Assembly: GCF_009905375.1 (NCBI RefSeq)
Contig: NC_133652.1
Coordinates: 120,549,797-120,613,796 of the forward strand
Direction: 5' to 3'
DNA length: 64,000 nucleotides
Source: Apium graveolens
Lineage: Eukaryota; Streptophyta; Magnoliopsida; Apiales; Apiaceae
In this document: positions 61,284 through 64,000 of the stretch, in pieces
Position numbering within the stretch: position 1 is the first letter of the stretch
Layout of the letters: every line of letters begins with the position of its first letter
The notes under the pieces: model-generated
The model's input: only the letters and a program-made list of their open reading frames with translations
What the model was told of the DNA's origin: nothing
Databases searched by the model: none
Made by a program: the position numbers and the translations under genes

Positions 61284-61969
61284 TCTTCACCTACTTTCTT
61301 CTTCTTGGAAGAGTTCCTTTTCCTTTTCTTAGGATTGGAACCTTCACTAATTAGAAGAATACACCTCTTCTTAGGGGGAAAATTCGATTCCGCAGTCTTC
61401 AACATGTTGTGGAGTTCAGGCAGGCTGACATCCAACTTATTCATGTGAAAGTTCACAACAAACTGCGAGAACAAACTCGGAAGCGATTGCAAGACTAGGT
61501 CTTGGCTCAGCTCCCCATCCATGGCAAAACCAAGTTGTCCAAGACGTTCAATCAAATTGATCATCTTAAGTACATGGTCATTCACAGATGATCCCTCAGA
61601 CATCCTACAACCGAACAGCTCATTCGATATCTCATATCGAGCTGTCCTCCCTGCCACATCATACAACTCTTGTAGATGCATGAGGATAGTGTGAGCATCC
61701 ATATGCTCATGTTGCTTCTGTAGCTCAATGTTCATGGAAGCTAGCATGATGCATTGAGCAACATTTGCATCATCTATCCACTTACGATACACAACATGTT
61801 CATCATTATGTGCATCACTAGCAGGTTCAGTAGGCTTAGGTGAGTCAATCACGTATTCCAGCTTCTCAATCCTGAGAACAATTCTCAAGTTTCGAAGCCA
61901 GTCAGTATAATTAGGACCAGTCAATTTGTGAGCATCTAGTATGCTCCTGAGTGATAGTGCAGAAGACAT
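61284..61969 (-). pseudogene. Element E gag, interrupted by F
   Basis: Start MSSALSLRSILDAHKL at 61969. Capsid-type Gag: LTGPNYTDWLRNL, MLASMNIELQKQHE, YEISNELFGCRMSEGSSVND and LPELHNMLKTAE. It ends in a Lys-rich stretch (KKRKRNSSKKKKVGE), where F is inserted. Removing F and one TSD copy would leave gag in frame with the knuckle at 51765-51720. This portion itself has no stop. Confidence 0.85.
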
Positions 61970-62170
61970 AACGTACAAAGTAAATCTGTAAATGATAAAC
62001 ACATAACAACACTTAGCAAATATTCGATTTCATTTCAAAACACTATATGAATCGGGTCTTTATTCATAAGTGGCTCCCACTAGTTTTCCTAATTTATTCA
62101 ACCCCTACATGAAAAATTAAGCATTCATAATGCTAGTGGGAATAGGGATCCTACATTCCATTACACAACC

Positions 62171-62475
62171 CCGGCTGTGGCACGAAACGCCATGTAATGT
62201 TCAATAGGCAGACAACTCTTGTCAATTACATCTAATGTTATTCCCTAATCAAACTTTAGCCTCTTGAATAATTGAGTCACGGCTGTGGCACGACAAACTC
62301 AATATTCTAAGTCAAGTCTAACCCAACATTCCGTACAATTGAATCAGTCCCCAAAGGCCCACGGCTGTGGCATGTAACGACCTTTAGATTCTTATTCAAT
62401 GTACACATCTCTATGTAATAGACAAGTATTTCTTATTTCGAAATCAAAGCCCTCGGCTGTGGCACGAAACGACAA
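62171..62475 (-). repeat. Degenerate repeats CGGCTGTGGCACG
   Basis: Four copies of CGGCTGTGGCAYG near 62172, 62280, 62362 and 62454, at 82-107 bp spacing, each followed by an ACGA or AAACGAC-like tail. Adjacent sequence is poorly conserved. Confidence 0.8.
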
Positions 62476-63220
62476 TGATTCAAAAATAAGAACTACTTTC
62501 TACCATGTTGGAAGGCTATGACCGACACAAGCCCGTTGTGTCATTGGCCAATTACTACTTGATATTATTTAAGAGGGATTATATTACGTTACAATCATAA
62601 TCATATTATAAAGAGATTCTTCCTTTTAAATTAAATATTTTAAATCAATAATCAATAATCAGATGATTCCCAGATCGGGTGGAGCATTGTCAAGAGGCGT
62701 CACTTAATAACCCTTTCTTACAGATAGAAATCTGTTGTTGACAGAATCATCCTTTCTCTCATATCGAAAATTCATATTCAATTACGTGTTTCATAAACAT
62801 AAGAATCTCATGATTGTATTCATAATATTATTCTTAAGGTTATGAAACAATTTCACTATACTAGGTTTTCTAACAAATGCCTTATGTTCATTTAAGTTCA
62901 CCTAAATCTATCATCGCATGATAAACTAAGCATATATCACATATATCAACATGAATAAACATCAAGGTAGGCATTTTATATCATCTAGTACATTAGTCTA
63001 AGCATTATACATCTCTATGTATCACATGAAGCATTTAAAAGCAGTTAAAAACAGCTTTAAAACACTTCATGGAAATATAAACAGTTCAAAACTTTTATAT
63101 AAACTAAAATTGATCACTCCATTAGATCCATCTCCGAAAAATGAATCCAACGGTATATTGCACGCCTAAAACGGAGTTACGAAACTCCCAGAAAATCAAT
63201 TTTAAAATCAACAGAGGGGC

Positions 63221-63359
63221 TGTAACGCATTACAGGAACGCGTTACAGGACCTGTAACGCATTCCGGTGATGCGCTACACCCCATTTCAGCCATTAAAGG
63301 GTGTAACGCATTTCGTGAATGCGCCACAGGTGTGTAACTAATTCCCGGAATGCGTTACA
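63221..63359. repeat. Four 27-bp palindromic units
   Basis: Units start at 63221, 63253, 63302 and 63333, each 27 bp. Each begins TGTAACGCATT (TGTAACTAATT in the fourth) and ends in a complement such as AACGCGTTACA or AATGCGTTACA, with a loop of 5 bases. Each could fold into an 11-bp stem in RNA or DNA. Confidence 0.9.
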
Positions 63360-63806
63360 CTCCTATTTTTTTTTTTTTTTGCTTTTAGCAGCCGTCAACA
63401 GCTTCCTCGATCGCCGTGCAGCCGTCCTTCTCTGTCCTTTAACCGTGCAGCAGCAGTACAGCAAAAGCAGACAAGCAACAGAGATGTGCAGATGTACAGA
63501 TATATACAAACATATATATATATATATAATTTATATACATATATTTATACTAATTTAATTACGAATTTAATTACAAGAACTTTAAAAATTCATAATAAAA
63601 AATCTATACATCATAAAATTATGAAAAAAATACCCAGACGATCTACAACACTTGAAGAACCCAGATCAACATTCAAAATTATTCTGAGAAACGATTTCTC
63701 ATCAGACAAAATTAATCCATGATATGACTTGTAAAAATCATAATTAATTCATACAAGCACATAAAATTCTGAAATTTTTACCACAGATCTATATGCATAC
63801 AACCTG

Positions 63807-63820
63807 GCTCTGATACCATT
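63807..63820 (-). promoter_or_regulatory. Primer-binding site of element E
   Basis: Minus strand ATGGTATCAGAGCC, a few bases from the 5' LTR end, iMet type. Confidence 0.8.
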
Positions 63821-63822
63821 TT

Positions 63823-64000
63823 AGGATTTTAATCGCAGCGGGGGCATGGTAAAATACTTTTACACATATAAAATCCAAACAAAAGCATACAGATCATGAA
63901 TAAAAATTCGAGGGATAGAATCTAACCTTTAAAAATAAGTCGGAGACAACGATCAGAGATCCTTAGCAGTTGCTCCTCAAGTGTGAAGCACTCCACCGGT
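63823..64000 (-). repeat. 5' LTR of element E, partial
   Basis: The first 178 bases match the left LTR with about 5% difference. The rest is outside the window. Confidence 0.88.

Larger units (their letters stand above)
61970..63806 (-). other. Long leader of element E
   Basis: About 1.8 kb between PBS and gag, with no domain seen. It holds two repeat arrays (listed separately), a T-run at about 63364-63380 and a TA microsatellite at about 63508-63540. Confidence 0.6.
48007..64000 (-). mobile_element. Element E, Ty1/copia (non-SIRE), interrupted by F
   Basis: The left (3') LTR is at 48007-49676 and the right (5') LTR starts at about 63823 and leaves the window. The internal region is on the minus strand: gag (61969-61284), then element F, then knuckle, protease, integrase and RT/RNase H remnants (51801-49691). 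PBS at about 63807-63820. The first 176 bases shared by the two LTRs show nine substitutions and one 2-base indel, about 5%. The left 5-bp flank cannot be compared because the right end is outside. Gag starts LTGPNYTDWLRNLRIVL, a Tork/Ikeros-type copia pattern; the lineage is uncertain. Confidence 0.87.

Noticed and set aside
61233..61448. Plus-strand ORF spanning the right border of F
   Set aside because: It runs across an insertion junction and is antisense to the E gag.

Overview
The window looks like nuclear DNA of a flowering plant, probably a eudicot. It has spliced host gene remnants at the left edge, AT-rich spacers, a Stowaway-like MITE, and then about 60 kb of nested LTR retrotransposons. 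Species cannot be fixed from the sequence; an asterid would fit but is a guess. No CRISPR array, rRNA, tRNA gene or prokaryotic feature was seen.

Left edge (1-4139). The last four exons of a short-chain dehydrogenase/reductase gene (plus strand) end at 1318. A remorin C-terminal gene remnant follows on the minus strand (1816-2298). After it come AT-rich spacer, a 251-bp MITE and a short AT/GT microsatellite.

Retrotransposon block (4140-64000). Four Ty1/copia SIRE-type elements or pieces lie on the plus strand: a first LTR X (4140-5434); element A (5466 to about 14888, no 3' LTR); a 5'-truncated piece G (about 14888-16680); and element D (36946-48006, its 3' end outside the window). Between G and D lie minus-strand Ty3/gypsy elements. 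An old element C has a roughly 4-kb LTR (16681-32214) that is split by a Tekay-type chromovirus B (17237-27478) and by a solo LTR (28932-30199). D is interrupted by a minus-strand copia element E (48007 to beyond 64000). E is in turn interrupted by the youngest element F (SIRE-type, 51802-61283), which has two 616-bp LTRs differing at 4 sites and a perfect TCTTC target duplication. Relative age is therefore D > E > F and G > C > B.

How the parts fit. The SIRE-type elements share one plan: LTR, iMet-type primer-binding site, gag with zinc knuckles, protease, integrase, Ser-rich linker, reverse transcriptase, RNase H, a spacer with a TATA box and CT-rich leader, then a long 3' ORF of unknown function in the position called env-like in SIRE elements. 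No element in the window is intact. F lacks RT and RNase H altogether and carries a small promoter-ORF-like cassette in their place. E has lost the RT catalytic core.

Most unusual signal. Each SIRE-type family carries its own short motif, repeated in its LTR and again at the same internal places: the gag C-terminal half, the integrase-RT linker, the spacer and the 3' ORF. In D it is CTCGACGGATRA and its reverse complement (22 exact copies of the 8-bp core counted by eye). In A and F it is ATCAGNACTTA in the LTR and TAAGTTCTGAT inside. In X it is TATCGACAAGTCA. The LTR copies sit at regular spacings. Because the motif is family-specific but its placement is shared, it looks like a selected nucleic-acid recognition site rather than protein-coding constraint.
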